A DNA stretch of 64,000 bases, from contig JAHBYA010000002.1 of NCBI GenBank assembly GCA_019636195.1, positions 361,474-425,473 on the forward strand, written 5' to 3'. Below, in pieces: positions 1 through 8,315 of this stretch (its first letter is position 1; each line of letters opens with the position of its first letter). Made by a program: the position numbers and the translations under genes. Source of the DNA: Planctomycetota bacterium (GTDB lineage: Bacteria; Planctomycetota; UBA8742; UBA2392). The notes beneath the pieces were generated by a model. The model was not told the DNA's origin, made no database searches, and saw only the letters and a list, made by a program, of their open reading frames with translations.

Positions 1-755
1 TCACCGCGCACGTCCTGCGCCTCGACCAGCTGGTTGTGGCCGGTCCACAGCGCCGTACACAACTGCTCAACTGCCGGCAGGCCTACCTGCACCAGCACTT
101 CCTGCGCGCGGCTTACCACCGGCGCGTCGGGGTTGGTCAGCGCCAGAATCATGTTCGCGACCAGCAGTTCGCGGCCGTCTTCGCCGTAGGCCAGCATGGA
201 CTCGGCAAAGCGCGCCCAATGCTCAGATTCACGGTTGCCCGTTGAGTACTGCGGCGCGGTTTGAAACTTGTGCACAAGGCGGTACATGCGCCCGTAGCGC
301 GCAAGGCGCGTGCGCACCTTTTCGCTGTTCCAGGCATCCTGCACCACGAAGCCGTCGGCATCGCGCAGCTCTTCCTGTTGCAGCAGCCGCCGGATTGTGT
401 CCGGCCACAGCACATAGCTGCGCCATGCCTTCTGCCGCGGATTCAGCTTGTTCCAGTCCGCGGGCGGCCAGTCGTAGTTCACTTTGGGCTTGCCGTCGCG
501 GGTGTATTCGCGCGGCGGCTGGGGCGCCGGGTACACGTGGCGTCGCACAAAATGCCACTGGTCGGGATCGGTTGACTCCAGCCTTTCCAGCAGGTCCGGC
601 ATTTCGACGCCCCGGAACTCGGCAACCTTGTCACGCTCCAGCACGATCGCCGGTTGTTCTTTGGGCGGGCGGTCCGGCTGGTCGGGTTCGCCGTTGCGCG
701 GCGCAGACTGACAGGCGACCAAGAGCAGCAGGCATAGCGGAAGCAGACGTTTCAC
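1..755 (-). CDS. Lipoprotein with HEAT-like C-terminal region, 3' end outside window
   Basis: The frame opens at a GTG at 755-753 and is still open at the left edge, so about 251 residues are visible. Residues 2-16 are a lipoprotein signal: KR, a Leu-rich core and a LVAC lipobox. A Pro/Asp/Glu-rich linker follows, then a Trp/Tyr/Arg-rich middle part. The last ~60 visible residues alternate Leu/Ala/Val in the pattern of paired helices (EVLVQVGLPAVEQL), which resembles a HEAT repeat. The product is probably membrane-anchored and exported, with a protein-binding role. I recognise no family. It is divergent from the alanine dehydrogenase gene. The lipobox makes the GTG start credible although no strong ribosome site is seen. 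Confidence 0.7.
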   Translation of the reverse strand, partial: MKRLLPLCLLLLVACQSAPRNGEPDQPDRPPKEQPAIVLERDKVAEFRGVEMPDLLERLESTDPDQWHFVRRHVYPAPQPPREYTRDGKPKVNYDWPPADWNKLNPRQKAWRSYVLWPDTIRRLLQQEELRDADGFVVQDAWNSEKVRTRLARYGRMYRLVHKFQTAPQYSTGNRESEHWARFAESMLAYGEDGRELLVANMILALTNPDAPVVSRAQEVLVQVGLPAVEQLCTALWTGHNQLVEAQDVRG

Positions 756-789
756 TGCGGGTGCTCCGGGGATTCTGGCGGGGCTGCTG

Positions 790-801
790 CAATGATCATT
801 G
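790..801. promoter_or_regulatory. 12-bp perfect palindrome in divergent intergenic region, possible operator
   Basis: CAATGATCATTG reads identically on both strands. It lies between the divergent lipoprotein and alanine dehydrogenase genes, about 40 bp upstream of the predicted ald promoter. A dimeric regulator could bind here, but no such regulator gene is adjacent. Confidence 0.3.
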
Positions 802-838
802 ATCGGCGCAGTCCGGTCAATGGCGCGTCCGCCGGGGT

Positions 839-867
839 TTGCGCGGAGGGGCGTGCGTCGTTATAAC
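839..867 (+). promoter_or_regulatory. Predicted sigma70-type promoter of ald
   Basis: TTGCGC (839-844), a 17-nt spacer and TATAAC (862-867). The -10 box sits inside the palindrome CGTTATAACG (859-868). A start near 874 would leave a leader of about 20 nt carrying AAGGAG at 883-888. Confidence 0.45.
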
Positions 868-894
868 GCCCGCCGCCCAAGCAAGGAGTCAGCC

Positions 895-2001
895 ATGATC
901 GTCGGCGTACCCCGCGAAATCAAAGACCACGAGTACCGCGTCGGCATGGTGCCAGCCGGCGTTCACGCGCTTGTTGAAGCAGGCCACAAAGTGCTGGTGG
1001 AAGTCGGCGCCGGCCTTGGCAGCGGCATCCTGGACGACGATTACGAGGCCGCGGGCGGCAAGCTGGTTGCCACGGCCAAAGAAGTGTTCGACGGCGCGGA
1101 CATGATCGTGAAGGTCAAAGAACCGCAGCCCGTTGAGTACGGCATGATCCGCCGGGGACAGATCGTCTATACCTACTTTCACTATGCCGCCAGCCGCGAA
1201 TTGACCGAGGGCATGGTCAAGACCGGCGCCGTCACGGTGGCCTACGAAACCATGGAAGACAAGCGCGGCACGCTGCCGCTTTTGACGCCCATGAGCGAAG
1301 TCGCCGGCCGCATGAGCATCCAGGAAGGCGCCAAGTACCTTGAGCGCCCGACCGAAGGCCGCGGCATATTGCTGGGCGGCGTGCCGGGCGTTGAGCCGGG
1401 CAACGTGGTCATCATCGGCGGCGGCGTGGTCGGCACAAATGCGGCCAAGATGGCGGCTGGCATCGGCGCCAAAGTGACGATTCTTGACGTCAGCCTTGAT
1501 CGCCTGCGCTACCTTGATGACGTGTTGCCGCCCAACGTGCACGAGCTGTACAGCAACGCCTACAACATTCGCGAAGCCATCCGCCAGGCCGACCTTGTGG
1601 TCGGCGCCGTGCTGATCCCCGGTGCCAAGGCGCCGTCGCTGATCCGCCGTGAAGACCTGCAGCACATGAAGCAGGGCGCCGTGATCGTTGACGTCGCCGT
1701 GGACCAGGGCGGCTGTGTTGAAACCACCCGGCCCACGACCCACAGCAACCCGACCTACATCATTGACGGCGTCGTGCACTATTGCGTGGCCAACATGCCC
1801 GGCGCGGTCGGCCGCACCAGCACGTTTGCGCTGACCAACGCCACCAGCCGGTTTGCCATCGAGATTGCCAAGCTGGGCTGGAAAGAAGCCGCCAAGAAGC
1901 ACATTGAGGTGCGCACGGGCCTGAACGTCGTGGACGGCAAGATCACGTACAAGGCCGTGGCGGACGCCTTCGGCATGGAATACACGCCGCTGGTGCTGTA
2001 G
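895..2001 (+). CDS. ald: Alanine dehydrogenase
   Basis: A 368-residue NAD-dependent alanine dehydrogenase, interconverting L-alanine and pyruvate plus ammonia. The N-terminus MIVGVPREIKDHEYRVG is the family hallmark, and the Rossmann glycine motif GGGVVGTNAAKMA lies near residue 175. Length matches the ~370-residue family norm. The ATG at 895 is preceded by AAGGAG at 6-nt spacing. An upstream in-frame extension to 799 exists but has no such site and no family similarity. The gene ends 3 bp from the convergent trkA gene, with no obvious terminator between them. Its role is likely nitrogen or carbon balance in the cytoplasm. Confidence 0.95.
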   Translation: MIVGVPREIKDHEYRVGMVPAGVHALVEAGHKVLVEVGAGLGSGILDDDYEAAGGKLVATAKEVFDGADMIVKVKEPQPVEYGMIRRGQIVYTYFHYAASRELTEGMVKTGAVTVAYETMEDKRGTLPLLTPMSEVAGRMSIQEGAKYLERPTEGRGILLGGVPGVEPGNVVIIGGGVVGTNAAKMAAGIGAKVTILDVSLDRLRYLDDVLPPNVHELYSNAYNIREAIRQADLVVGAVLIPGAKAPSLIRREDLQHMKQGAVIVDVAVDQGGCVETTRPTTHSNPTYIIDGVVHYCVANMPGAVGRTSTFALTNATSRFAIEIAKLGWKEAAKKHIEVRTGLNVVDGKITYKAVADAFGMEYTPLVL

Positions 2002-2004
2002 GCG

Positions 2005-2667
2005 CTACTCGGTCTCGCGCAGGAAGCGGTCAATATCGGTGTCCTTGCCGACCAGCATCAGCACGTCGTCGTCCTGCGGCTTGGTGTCGGGGCCGGGAAT
2101 GCTGATCCTCTCCTGCCCTTCTTCAGGACGGCGGATCGCCACCAGGTTGACGCCGAAGTTCTTGCGCAGTGACAACTCAAGCAGCGTCTTGCCGATCACA
2201 CCGCGCGGCGCCTTGACCTGCACAAAGCTGTGCTCGCTGCCGATGTCCAGCGCTTCAAGCAGGCCGGGCTTGGCCAGTTTTTGCGCCAGCCGCAAGGCCG
2301 CCTGCTCCTCGGGCATGATGACTTCGTTGGCGCCGAGGCGCTTGAGGATCGTGGTCTTTATACGGTCGTTGGCGCGCGCAATCACGCGCGGGTACTGAAG
2401 GTCCATGGCGGCCAGCATCGCGAGCTGGCTTGCCTCAAAGTTTTCGCCGATCGCAATGACGACGGTGTCAACCTTGCCAAGGCCCAGGCTGCGCTGGGTC
2501 TCAAGCTCGGTCGCGTCGGCGGTGACCGCCAGCGCGACTTTGTCCTTGATCTGGTCAACGACGTGGGCGTCGGTGTCGATGGCCACAACTTCGAGGCCGT
2601 CACGCGCTAGCGCCTCAGCCAGCGCCATCCCGAAACGCCCCAGTCCGATCACGGCTACTTTTTGCAT
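2005..2667 (-). CDS. trkA: TrkA/KtrA-type potassium uptake regulatory subunit (RCK)
   Basis: A 220-residue cytoplasmic RCK protein. The N-terminal half is a Rossmann domain: VIGLGRFG at residues 6-13, then an acidic AIDTD at the end of beta-2, typical of NAD(H)/ATP-binding TrkA-N. The C-terminal ~80 residues match a TrkA-C domain (SFVQVKAPRGVIGKTL). Size is that of KtrA-type gating rings. It lies 109 bp downstream of trkH on the same strand, so the two probably form one potassium uptake system controlled by the riboswitch upstream of trkH. Confidence 0.92.
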   Translation of the reverse strand: MQKVAVIGLGRFGMALAEALARDGLEVVAIDTDAHVVDQIKDKVALAVTADATELETQRSLGLGKVDTVVIAIGENFEASQLAMLAAMDLQYPRVIARANDRIKTTILKRLGANEVIMPEEQAALRLAQKLAKPGLLEALDIGSEHSFVQVKAPRGVIGKTLLELSLRKNFGVNLVAIRRPEEGQERISIPGPDTKPQDDDVLMLVGKDTDIDRFLRETE

Positions 2668-2680
2668 GGGAACACCCTAC

Positions 2681-2717
2681 AGAGGTCAGAGGTCCGACAT
2701 TGGTCATTGGTCATTGC
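2681..2717. repeat. Short-unit tandem repeat between trkH and trkA
   Basis: AGAGGTC appears twice in tandem (2681-2694) and TGGTCAT twice (2701-2714), all variants of a ~7-nt GGTCA-containing unit. No inverted partner is seen in the gap. The design resembles one arm of the other short-unit elements in this window. Confidence 0.4.
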
Positions 2718-2776
2718 AGTGCTTGCATGGCAACCCGTCGCTTGCGCTCCGGGCTCTTGCTTCTGTCATGTTGGCT

Positions 2777-4639
2777 TTACCCGATCATGATCCTTTCTTC
2801 GGGGTACTCGAAGTTTCTGGCTGCTCGACGGCCTATGGCCAGCACCAGCGTCAACGGCCCGATTCGGCCAATGTACATGCACAGGATGATGATGATCCGG
2901 CCCGGGGTGCTCAACTCGCTGGTAATGCCGGTGCTCAGGCCCACCGTGCAGAAGGCGCTGGCGGCTTCAAACAGGATGGCCTCAAAGCCCTGCTCACGGC
3001 CTGCGGCGCCTTGCGCCTCAGTCACCGTCAGCAGCAGCGTGGCCGTACAGATGAAGGTGATCGCCAGCACCAGCATCACCAGCGACTTCTTGATCAACTC
3101 ATCAGGGATGCGCCGCTTGAAGGCCTCGGTCGGTCGGCCCCGGAACGTCGCAACCACCGAAATCACCATCACAAAAAACGTGGTGGTCTTGATGCCGCCC
3201 GCCACGCTGCCCGGGCTGCCGCCGACAATCATCAGCAAGATAGTCCAGAACTGCGCGGCCGTACCGACCTGTGCCGTATCCACGTTGTTGAAGCCGGCTG
3301 TGCGCGCTGCCATCGACTGAAACAGGCACGCAGCCAGCTTTTCGTCCCAAGGTAGCCCCGCCAGTGTGTAGTTCCATTCAAGCGCGAGAAATCCAACTGC
3401 CCCCACCACCAGCAGCGCGCCCGTCATCGTAAGGATGATCTTGCTTTGAAGGCTCATGCGCGGGATGGGCTGATTCTTGACGCGGCGCCGGAACACAGGC
3501 AGGCGGCGGAACATCGGCAGCGCCCACCAGCGGTATGTCGCACACTCCATGACCACGACAAAGCCCAAACCGCCTATGATCACCAGCCAGCTGATGTGCA
3601 GTACCACCGGCCAGTTACCGACAAAGCGGATCATGCTGTCGCTGTAAAGGGCAAAGCCCGCGTTGCAGAAGGCGCTGATGCTGTGAAACACCGAGTAGTA
3701 AAGCTGCTCGCCGGCGGGCAGTGGCTTGCCCTCGGCATCGACCCAGTGGCCATACAGGCCGATCACGCCCACCAATTCGCTGACAACAGTAATGCCCAGA
3801 ATCCAGACAGTAACGCGACCCACACGACCGATCAGGTCAAGGTTGAGCACTTCGCCCACGGCGGCGGCGCCCTTGAGGCCCATGCCGCGACCGAAGGCAA
3901 CGCCGAAGAAGGCGGCGAAGGTCATGATGCCCAGGCCGCCCATCTGAACCAACGTGATGATCACGAGCTGGCCAAAGCGCGTCCAGGCCGTGCCGGTGTC
4001 CACGACCACCAGGCCGGTCACACATGTGGCCGACGTCGCGGTAAACAGGCAGTCAATGAAAGGCACGTTTGCGCCCGGCGCCTGCGCGCCCGGCAGCATG
4101 AGCAGCAACGTCCCGATCAGGATCAGCGTGGCAAAGCTGCCCAGAAACACGTGCAGCGGGCTTTGCACCAGGCGCGTGACAAAGCTGAGCACGCGCAGCA
4201 GTCGCAGCGCCACAAACGCAAGCAAGCCTGCCTGTGTCAGATAGGCAAATGCCAGGAACGTGGTGTTTTCGTCCAGCAGGCCGCCGACCCAGTGCGACGC
4301 AACAAACAGGCCCACGCCCATAAACACGCCAAACACCAGGGCTGCGCTGTCGGCGGGCGCTTGTCGCGCGCCTTCGAGCAGGCGACGCGCCATCACGAAG
4401 ACACCAAGGGTCTCGCCGATCAGCACCAGAAGACACAGCGCCTGAAACACGGCGATGAAGGGCTCCCAGCCGGCGGGCAGCAACTCGCCATGGAACAGCA
4501 GAAAGCTGGCCAGCGCGATGATTGCGGTCACGGCGTTGACCCAGAAGTAGCGGTCACGCCACGCCTCTACGCGTTCGTCGGTGAATATGCGGGTGATCAG
4601 CCTTGTGTCGGCCAACGCATCCCCCGGACTGCGCACCAC
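2777..4639 (-). CDS. trkH: TrkH/KtrB family potassium transporter
   Basis: A 620-residue membrane protein. From about residue 160 on it follows TrkH/KtrB: repeated membrane-pore-membrane units, with pore loops such as TATSATCVTGLVVVDTG (first filter) and SISAFCNAGFALYSDS (second). The first ~160 residues add four or five hydrophobic segments not found in short KtrB proteins. It forms the ion path for K+ (coupled to H+ or Na+) and should pair with the adjacent TrkA subunit. The start is uncertain: the frame opens at GTG 4639, but a TTG at 4615 preceded by a G-rich stretch is also possible. The leader carries a ydaO-type riboswitch, so c-di-AMP probably turns expression down. Confidence 0.93.
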   Translation of the reverse strand: MVRSPGDALADTRLITRIFTDERVEAWRDRYFWVNAVTAIIALASFLLFHGELLPAGWEPFIAVFQALCLLVLIGETLGVFVMARRLLEGARQAPADSAALVFGVFMGVGLFVASHWVGGLLDENTTFLAFAYLTQAGLLAFVALRLLRVLSFVTRLVQSPLHVFLGSFATLILIGTLLLMLPGAQAPGANVPFIDCLFTATSATCVTGLVVVDTGTAWTRFGQLVIITLVQMGGLGIMTFAAFFGVAFGRGMGLKGAAAVGEVLNLDLIGRVGRVTVWILGITVVSELVGVIGLYGHWVDAEGKPLPAGEQLYYSVFHSISAFCNAGFALYSDSMIRFVGNWPVVLHISWLVIIGGLGFVVVMECATYRWWALPMFRRLPVFRRRVKNQPIPRMSLQSKIILTMTGALLVVGAVGFLALEWNYTLAGLPWDEKLAACLFQSMAARTAGFNNVDTAQVGTAAQFWTILLMIVGGSPGSVAGGIKTTTFFVMVISVVATFRGRPTEAFKRRIPDELIKKSLVMLVLAITFICTATLLLTVTEAQGAAGREQGFEAILFEAASAFCTVGLSTGITSELSTPGRIIIILCMYIGRIGPLTLVLAIGRRAARNFEYPEERIMIG

Positions 4640-4690
4640 CCTGCCGGCTGTGCCGGGTCGGGCAAATGAGGATGCCTTTTGGGCGCCCTC

Positions 4691-4836
4691 TCCAACGCCT
4701 GCGAGGTTAGCTGACGGGCTCGGGCCGAAGAAGGTAGCCCTACGCTTGCCTGCCCTGTGACGCAGGCGTCGCGATTAGCCCCGGAAGACCTGGGTCCCCC
4801 GCTCAGGCCCCACGCGGGGCCTGACTCGGCGATGGA
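4691..4836 (-). ncRNA. ydaO-type c-di-AMP riboswitch aptamer upstream of trkH
   Basis: Read on the minus strand, the 146-nt stretch carries the conserved ydaO blocks in order: GCCGAGUCAGG (from 4830), a hairpin GGCCCC/GGGGCC, GCGGGGGACCCA, GGGGCUAAUC, GUAGGGCUACCUUC, CCCGAGCCCGUCAGCUAAC and CUCGCAGGCGUUGGA. The ends pair as P1 (4828-4836 with 4691-4699, one mismatch in nine). This aptamer class binds c-di-AMP and is known to control K+ transport and cell wall genes. The start of trkH lies ~50 nt downstream. Between them is a weak stem (about 4667-4689) and no U-tract, so the expression platform is unclear. Identification rests on recalled consensus. Confidence 0.93.
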
Positions 4837-4839
4837 TTA

Positions 4840-4868
4840 AGCGTATCGGCGTGGACTTGACGTGTCAA
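4840..4868 (-). promoter_or_regulatory. Possible promoter of the trkH riboswitch transcript
   Basis: On the minus strand, TTGACA (4868-4863), a 17-nt spacer, then TACGCT (4845-4840). The predicted start would fall at the first bases of the aptamer P1 stem, which is tight, so the -10 assignment is doubtful. Confidence 0.35.
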
Positions 4869-4875
4869 ATCCACG
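4850..4875. repeat. 12-bp near-perfect dyad upstream of riboswitch
   Basis: CGTGGACTTGAC (4850-4861) and GTCAAATCCACG (4864-4875) are reverse complements with one mismatch and a 2-nt loop. The dyad overlaps the possible -35 box, so it could be an operator or a structured leader. Confidence 0.45.
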
Positions 4876-4936
4876 CAAAGGACGCGGCAAAGGCAGGTTA
4901 GGAAGGCGGCGCCGCGGGCAACGTCCGGTAATGTTC

Positions 4937-5024
4937 AGTTCCGGGTTCTGAGTTCCGGGTTTCATGGGGGGCATGCGCCACCCCAGACCCGGAACCCGGG
5001 ACGATTAACTCAGAACCCGGAACT
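4937..5024. repeat. Short-unit inverted repeat between riboswitch and pgi
   Basis: AGTTCCGGGTTCTGAGTT (4937-4954) is a perfect 18-bp reverse complement of 5007-5024. A nested pair, GTTCCGGGT (4952-4960) with ACCCGGAAC (4988-4996), extends it. Each arm is built of the ~9-nt unit GTTCCGGGT repeated. The right arm abuts the pgi stop codon, so the RNA could also act as a terminator for pgi. Nothing else is seen in 4876-4936; the rest of this 385-bp gap is leader and riboswitch. Confidence 0.8.
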
Positions 5025-6326
5025 CTATCCCCCCATCATCCGGCGGCTGATCTTCTTGCCAAGCTCGACCGACGGCTGGTCGTAGGGGTTTACGCCAAAG
5101 GCAAATCCCGCGTAGGTGGTTGCCGACATCAGGCCCATCAGCAGCTCGCCAAGTGTTGACGCGTCAAGTTTTGGCAGGATCAGTGTCGCGTTGGGCCGCT
5201 TGCGCTCAACACATGCTTGCGCTGTGCCCGCGTGCTGGGCGTTGATCACTTCGCCCAGTGTGCGGCCTTTCACGAATGCGGCGTCAAAGTCGCCCCACTC
5301 AAAGTCCCCCAGCGGCGGGTCAAGCTCGTGCTTTTCAATGCGCGTGAACAGCAGCACCTTGTCGTTGGGCCCTTCCAGAAACAACTGCAACTGCGCGTGC
5401 TGGTCGGTCGCGCCGGCGGCCGGTATTGCCGTCTGGCCGCTGACCGCGGGCCGGCCTTGCTCGTCGCGGTCTTTGCCCAAACTTTCGTCCCATAGTTGCA
5501 CAAACCAATCCGACACGCTGCGCAGGCGGCTGCTGTAGGGCATGAACACAAGCTGACTTTTGCCGCGCCGGCAAAGCTCGGCGGCGATCAACCCAAGACG
5601 CGCGGGCCAGTCCTGCGCGAAATCGCCGCTGCGGCACAAAGCCTCCGTGCGTGATGCGCCGCTCATGAGCGTCGCCACGTCAAGCTCCATCATCGTGGCC
5701 GGCACCAGCGCCGCGCCGGTAAGTACGGAAAATCGCCCCCCCACTTCCGGCGGTATCTCGCAGGTGTCCAGCCCCTGCTGCTCGGCAAAGCGGCGCAGCG
5801 GCCCGTTGACGGCGTCGGTCACGGCAACCATGTGATCGACCAGCGACAAGCCCGCATGGCGCAGCTTTTCAGCAAAGTAGCCCAGCGCCAGCACAGTCTC
5901 GATGGTCCCGCCGGACTTGCTCACGACAACAAACTGTGTTTGCGGCAGGTCAACCCGCGCGATCACCTGCGCAAACAGAGCGGGGTCGGTGTTGTCCACG
6001 ATGTGAAGGTCAACGCGCGGCGCGGCCACGGGCTGCATGGCGTTCACCAGCGCGCGCAAGCCAAGGCTGCTGCCGCCGATGCCCAGCACCACCAGGTGCC
6101 GAAAGCGCCCAAGGCGCGGCTGGCACGCCTCCAGCACGCTTTCAAGCAGCGGCGAGTTGCCCGGCAGGTTCAGGTAGCCGTGCTGGCCCGCCGCGCGTTC
6201 GCGCTGCAAACGGTCGCGCAACGCGGGCAGCCGCGCGTCAACGGCCGCAAGGTCCGCGGCGGAAAGGCCGTGCTCGCCCGCTGCAAGCAACCCGACAGTA
6301 TCCAAAGTAATCGTATGCGTCGGCAT
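5025..6326 (-). CDS. pgi: Glucose-6-phosphate isomerase
   Basis: A 433-residue phosphoglucose isomerase, interconverting glucose-6-phosphate and fructose-6-phosphate in the cytoplasm. Family motifs are present: VVLGIGGSSLG near residue 85, the sugar-phosphate loop VVSKSGGTIET near 140, and the C-terminal signature GVNPYDQPSVELGKK with its lysine. Length fits the short bacterial class (about 430-450) rather than the ~550-residue Escherichia coli type. The ATG at 6326 is preferred over the GTG two codons upstream. The next gene upstream is gpmI, giving a small glycolytic pair separated by a repeat element. Confidence 0.95.
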   Translation of the reverse strand: MPTHTITLDTVGLLAAGEHGLSAADLAAVDARLPALRDRLQRERAAGQHGYLNLPGNSPLLESVLEACQPRLGRFRHLVVLGIGGSSLGLRALVNAMQPVAAPRVDLHIVDNTDPALFAQVIARVDLPQTQFVVVSKSGGTIETVLALGYFAEKLRHAGLSLVDHMVAVTDAVNGPLRRFAEQQGLDTCEIPPEVGGRFSVLTGAALVPATMMELDVATLMSGASRTEALCRSGDFAQDWPARLGLIAAELCRRGKSQLVFMPYSSRLRSVSDWFVQLWDESLGKDRDEQGRPAVSGQTAIPAAGATDQHAQLQLFLEGPNDKVLLFTRIEKHELDPPLGDFEWGDFDAAFVKGRTLGEVINAQHAGTAQACVERKRPNATLILPKLDASTLGELLMGLMSATTYAGFAFGVNPYDQPSVELGKKISRRMMGG

Positions 6327-6350
6327 CAACACCGCTTGTTACTACTTTGA

Positions 6351-6464
6351 GCCACGGAGGTCACGGAAGAACACGGAGACAAGCAACCTTACAGATTTGG
6401 CTTCAGCATTTCGCATTGATCCGGTTGCTTTGCAGTTTTCCGTGCAACTCCGTGCACTCCGTCG
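6351..6464. repeat. Short-unit inverted repeat between pgi and gpmI
   Basis: The left arm (6352-6379) holds three CACGGA units (CACGGAG, CACGGA, CACGGAG) spaced 8-10 nt. The right arm (6437-6464) holds three TCCGTG/CTCCGT complements in the same spacing; about 20 of 28 positions pair without gaps. The ~57-nt spacer has no gene. It lies in the 5' leader of pgi. Confidence 0.7.
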
Positions 6465-6492
6465 AAGCTCTGCCGTTCATCTGTACACGCGA

Positions 6493-8085
6493 TCACAACT
6501 GTAGTAGTGGGCGGCCTGTCATTTCCGGCGGCTGATCCACACCCATGAGTGCAAGCACCGTCGGCGCCACGTCCGCGAGCTTGCCGCCGTCGGCCAGTTT
6601 GCCCGTTGCGTTGCCGCACAGGATCAGCGGCACCTTGTTGTGGCTGTGCTGGGTGCTGGCAGCCATGCCGTTTGCCGTTGCCACCGGCGCGGCGTAGCTG
6701 GTTCCCTTTTCCTGGTTGCGGGGGTCCGCCGCTGCTTCCGCGCTCAGCAGCATTTCTTCGGCGTTGCCGTGGTCTGCCGTTACCAGCACGGCAAAGCCGC
6801 ACTCGTTTGCGGCGTTCACGACTTCGCGCAGCGCGCGGTCGGCGGCTTGCACGCCCTTGACGGCGGCGTCGAACATGCCGGTGTGGCCCAGCATGTCGGG
6901 GTTGGCAAAGTTGACCAGCACAAATGCGTGTTTGCCGCTGCGGATGGCGGCCGCGACTTCAGCGGCCACTTGCGGCGCGCTCATTTCGGGCTGCAAGTCA
7001 TACGTTGCGACTTTGGGCGAAGGCACCAGCCGGCGTTCTTCGCCGGGGTTGGGCTGCTCAAGGCCGCCATTGAAGAAATACGTCACGTGGGCGTACTTTT
7101 CAGTCTCGGCGCAGCGAAACTGCTGCATGCCTTTGGCCGCAAGCCACTCGCCCAGCGTGTTTCTCAATGACTGCGGCGCGTACATTACGCGCGCCGGAAT
7201 GTCAGCGGCGTACTGCGTCATCGTGATCAGGCTGCACTGAGGCCACTTGCCGCGCTTGAAGCCGTCAAAGTCGGCTTGCGTCAGCGCGCGGCAAAACTGG
7301 CGGGCACGGTCGGCCCGAAAGTTGAAAAACACAATCGCGTCGCCGTCGCGCATCAGGCCCAGCGGCTCGCCGTGGCCCACCACAAGTTTGGGCGTAATGA
7401 ATTCGTCCGTCACGCCCGCGCCGTAGCCTTCGTCGATGGCGGCAAGGGGATCGGTAACCGTTTCGCCTTCGCCAAGGGTGTACATGTCCCAGGCGCGCCG
7501 GGTGCGCTGCCAGTTTTTGTCGCGGTCCATGGCGTAGTAGCGGCCGCAGATTGTGGCCACGCGACCGATGCCGGTGGCCGCCATATGATCAATAAGCCGC
7601 GAGACATGGCCCGCGCCGCTGGTGGGCGGGGTGTCGCGGCCGTCGGTAATCACGTGAAAGAAAACGCGGTCGCCGGGAAAGTTGGCGGCCTTCAGCCAGT
7701 CCAGCAGGGCAAAGTAGTGCCGGTCGGTGCTGTGTACGCCGCCGTCGCTGGTCAAGCCCATCAGGTGAATCGCGCCATGCGTGGCCAGCGCGTGCTTCAG
7801 TGCCGGGTTGCCCGCAAACCGTCCCTCGCGAATGTCCTTGTCGATGCGCGTGATGTCCTGCCAGACAATGCGGCCGGCGCCAAGGTTCAAATGCCCGACT
7901 TCAGAGTTACCGAACTGGTCGGGCGGCAAGCCGACTTGTTCGCCGCAGGCTTCGATCACGGTGTGCGGATGCTTTGCCCACAGGGCGTTGAAACACTCCG
8001 GCTTGGCGGCGCTTACGGCGTTGCCCGGCCCCGGCGGGGCAATGCCCCAGCCATCGAGAATCACCAGCAGTACCGGCGTAGTCAT
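6493..8085 (-). CDS. gpmI: 2,3-bisphosphoglycerate-independent phosphoglycerate mutase
   Basis: A 530-residue cytoplasmic glycolytic enzyme converting 3- to 2-phosphoglycerate with two Mn ions. Seen directly: VLLVILDGWG at the N-terminus (metal Asp), the catalytic serine in FGNSEVGHLNLGAGR near residue 60, ITDGRDTPP, FFNFRADRAR and the C-terminal VTADHGNAEEM metal site. Length fits the family (510-550). The ATG at 8085 begins a perfect family N-terminus. The gene is divergent from tRNA-Ala. Confidence 0.97.
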   Translation of the reverse strand: MTTPVLLVILDGWGIAPPGPGNAVSAAKPECFNALWAKHPHTVIEACGEQVGLPPDQFGNSEVGHLNLGAGRIVWQDITRIDKDIREGRFAGNPALKHALATHGAIHLMGLTSDGGVHSTDRHYFALLDWLKAANFPGDRVFFHVITDGRDTPPTSGAGHVSRLIDHMAATGIGRVATICGRYYAMDRDKNWQRTRRAWDMYTLGEGETVTDPLAAIDEGYGAGVTDEFITPKLVVGHGEPLGLMRDGDAIVFFNFRADRARQFCRALTQADFDGFKRGKWPQCSLITMTQYAADIPARVMYAPQSLRNTLGEWLAAKGMQQFRCAETEKYAHVTYFFNGGLEQPNPGEERRLVPSPKVATYDLQPEMSAPQVAAEVAAAIRSGKHAFVLVNFANPDMLGHTGMFDAAVKGVQAADRALREVVNAANECGFAVLVTADHGNAEEMLLSAEAAADPRNQEKGTSYAAPVATANGMAASTQHSHNKVPLILCGNATGKLADGGKLADVAPTVLALMGVDQPPEMTGRPLLQL

Positions 8086-8178
8086 GGCGGCAGGATAGCA
8101 GCAACCGCCTGTCGTTTCAGTCTGTGGAATGCCGGGGGTTGCGGCAGTTTCGCAGCGGCATTACGATTCGCCCGCCTT

Positions 8179-8253
<75 letters not shown>

Positions 8254-8254
<1 letters not shown>

Positions 8255-8287
8255 CGACAAACGCCCGCGCAAGCGGGCGTTTGTCGT
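8254..8287 (+). terminator. 15-bp hairpin with GNRA loop after tRNA-Ala
   Basis: ACGACAAACGCCCGC (8254-8268) pairs perfectly with 8273-8287 around a GCAA tetraloop. It begins at the last base of the tRNA. There is no T-tract afterwards, so termination would rely on the stem or the structure may guide 3' end processing. It also faces the 3' end of the convergent phosphatase gene. Confidence 0.7.
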
Positions 8288-8315
8288 GCGCGGACGAACA
8301 TATCCGCGCCACCGG

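Noticed and set aside
3446..4669. 407-codon plus-strand frame opposite trkH
   Set aside because: His/Gln/Ala-rich shadow of a membrane protein gene, with no start signal.
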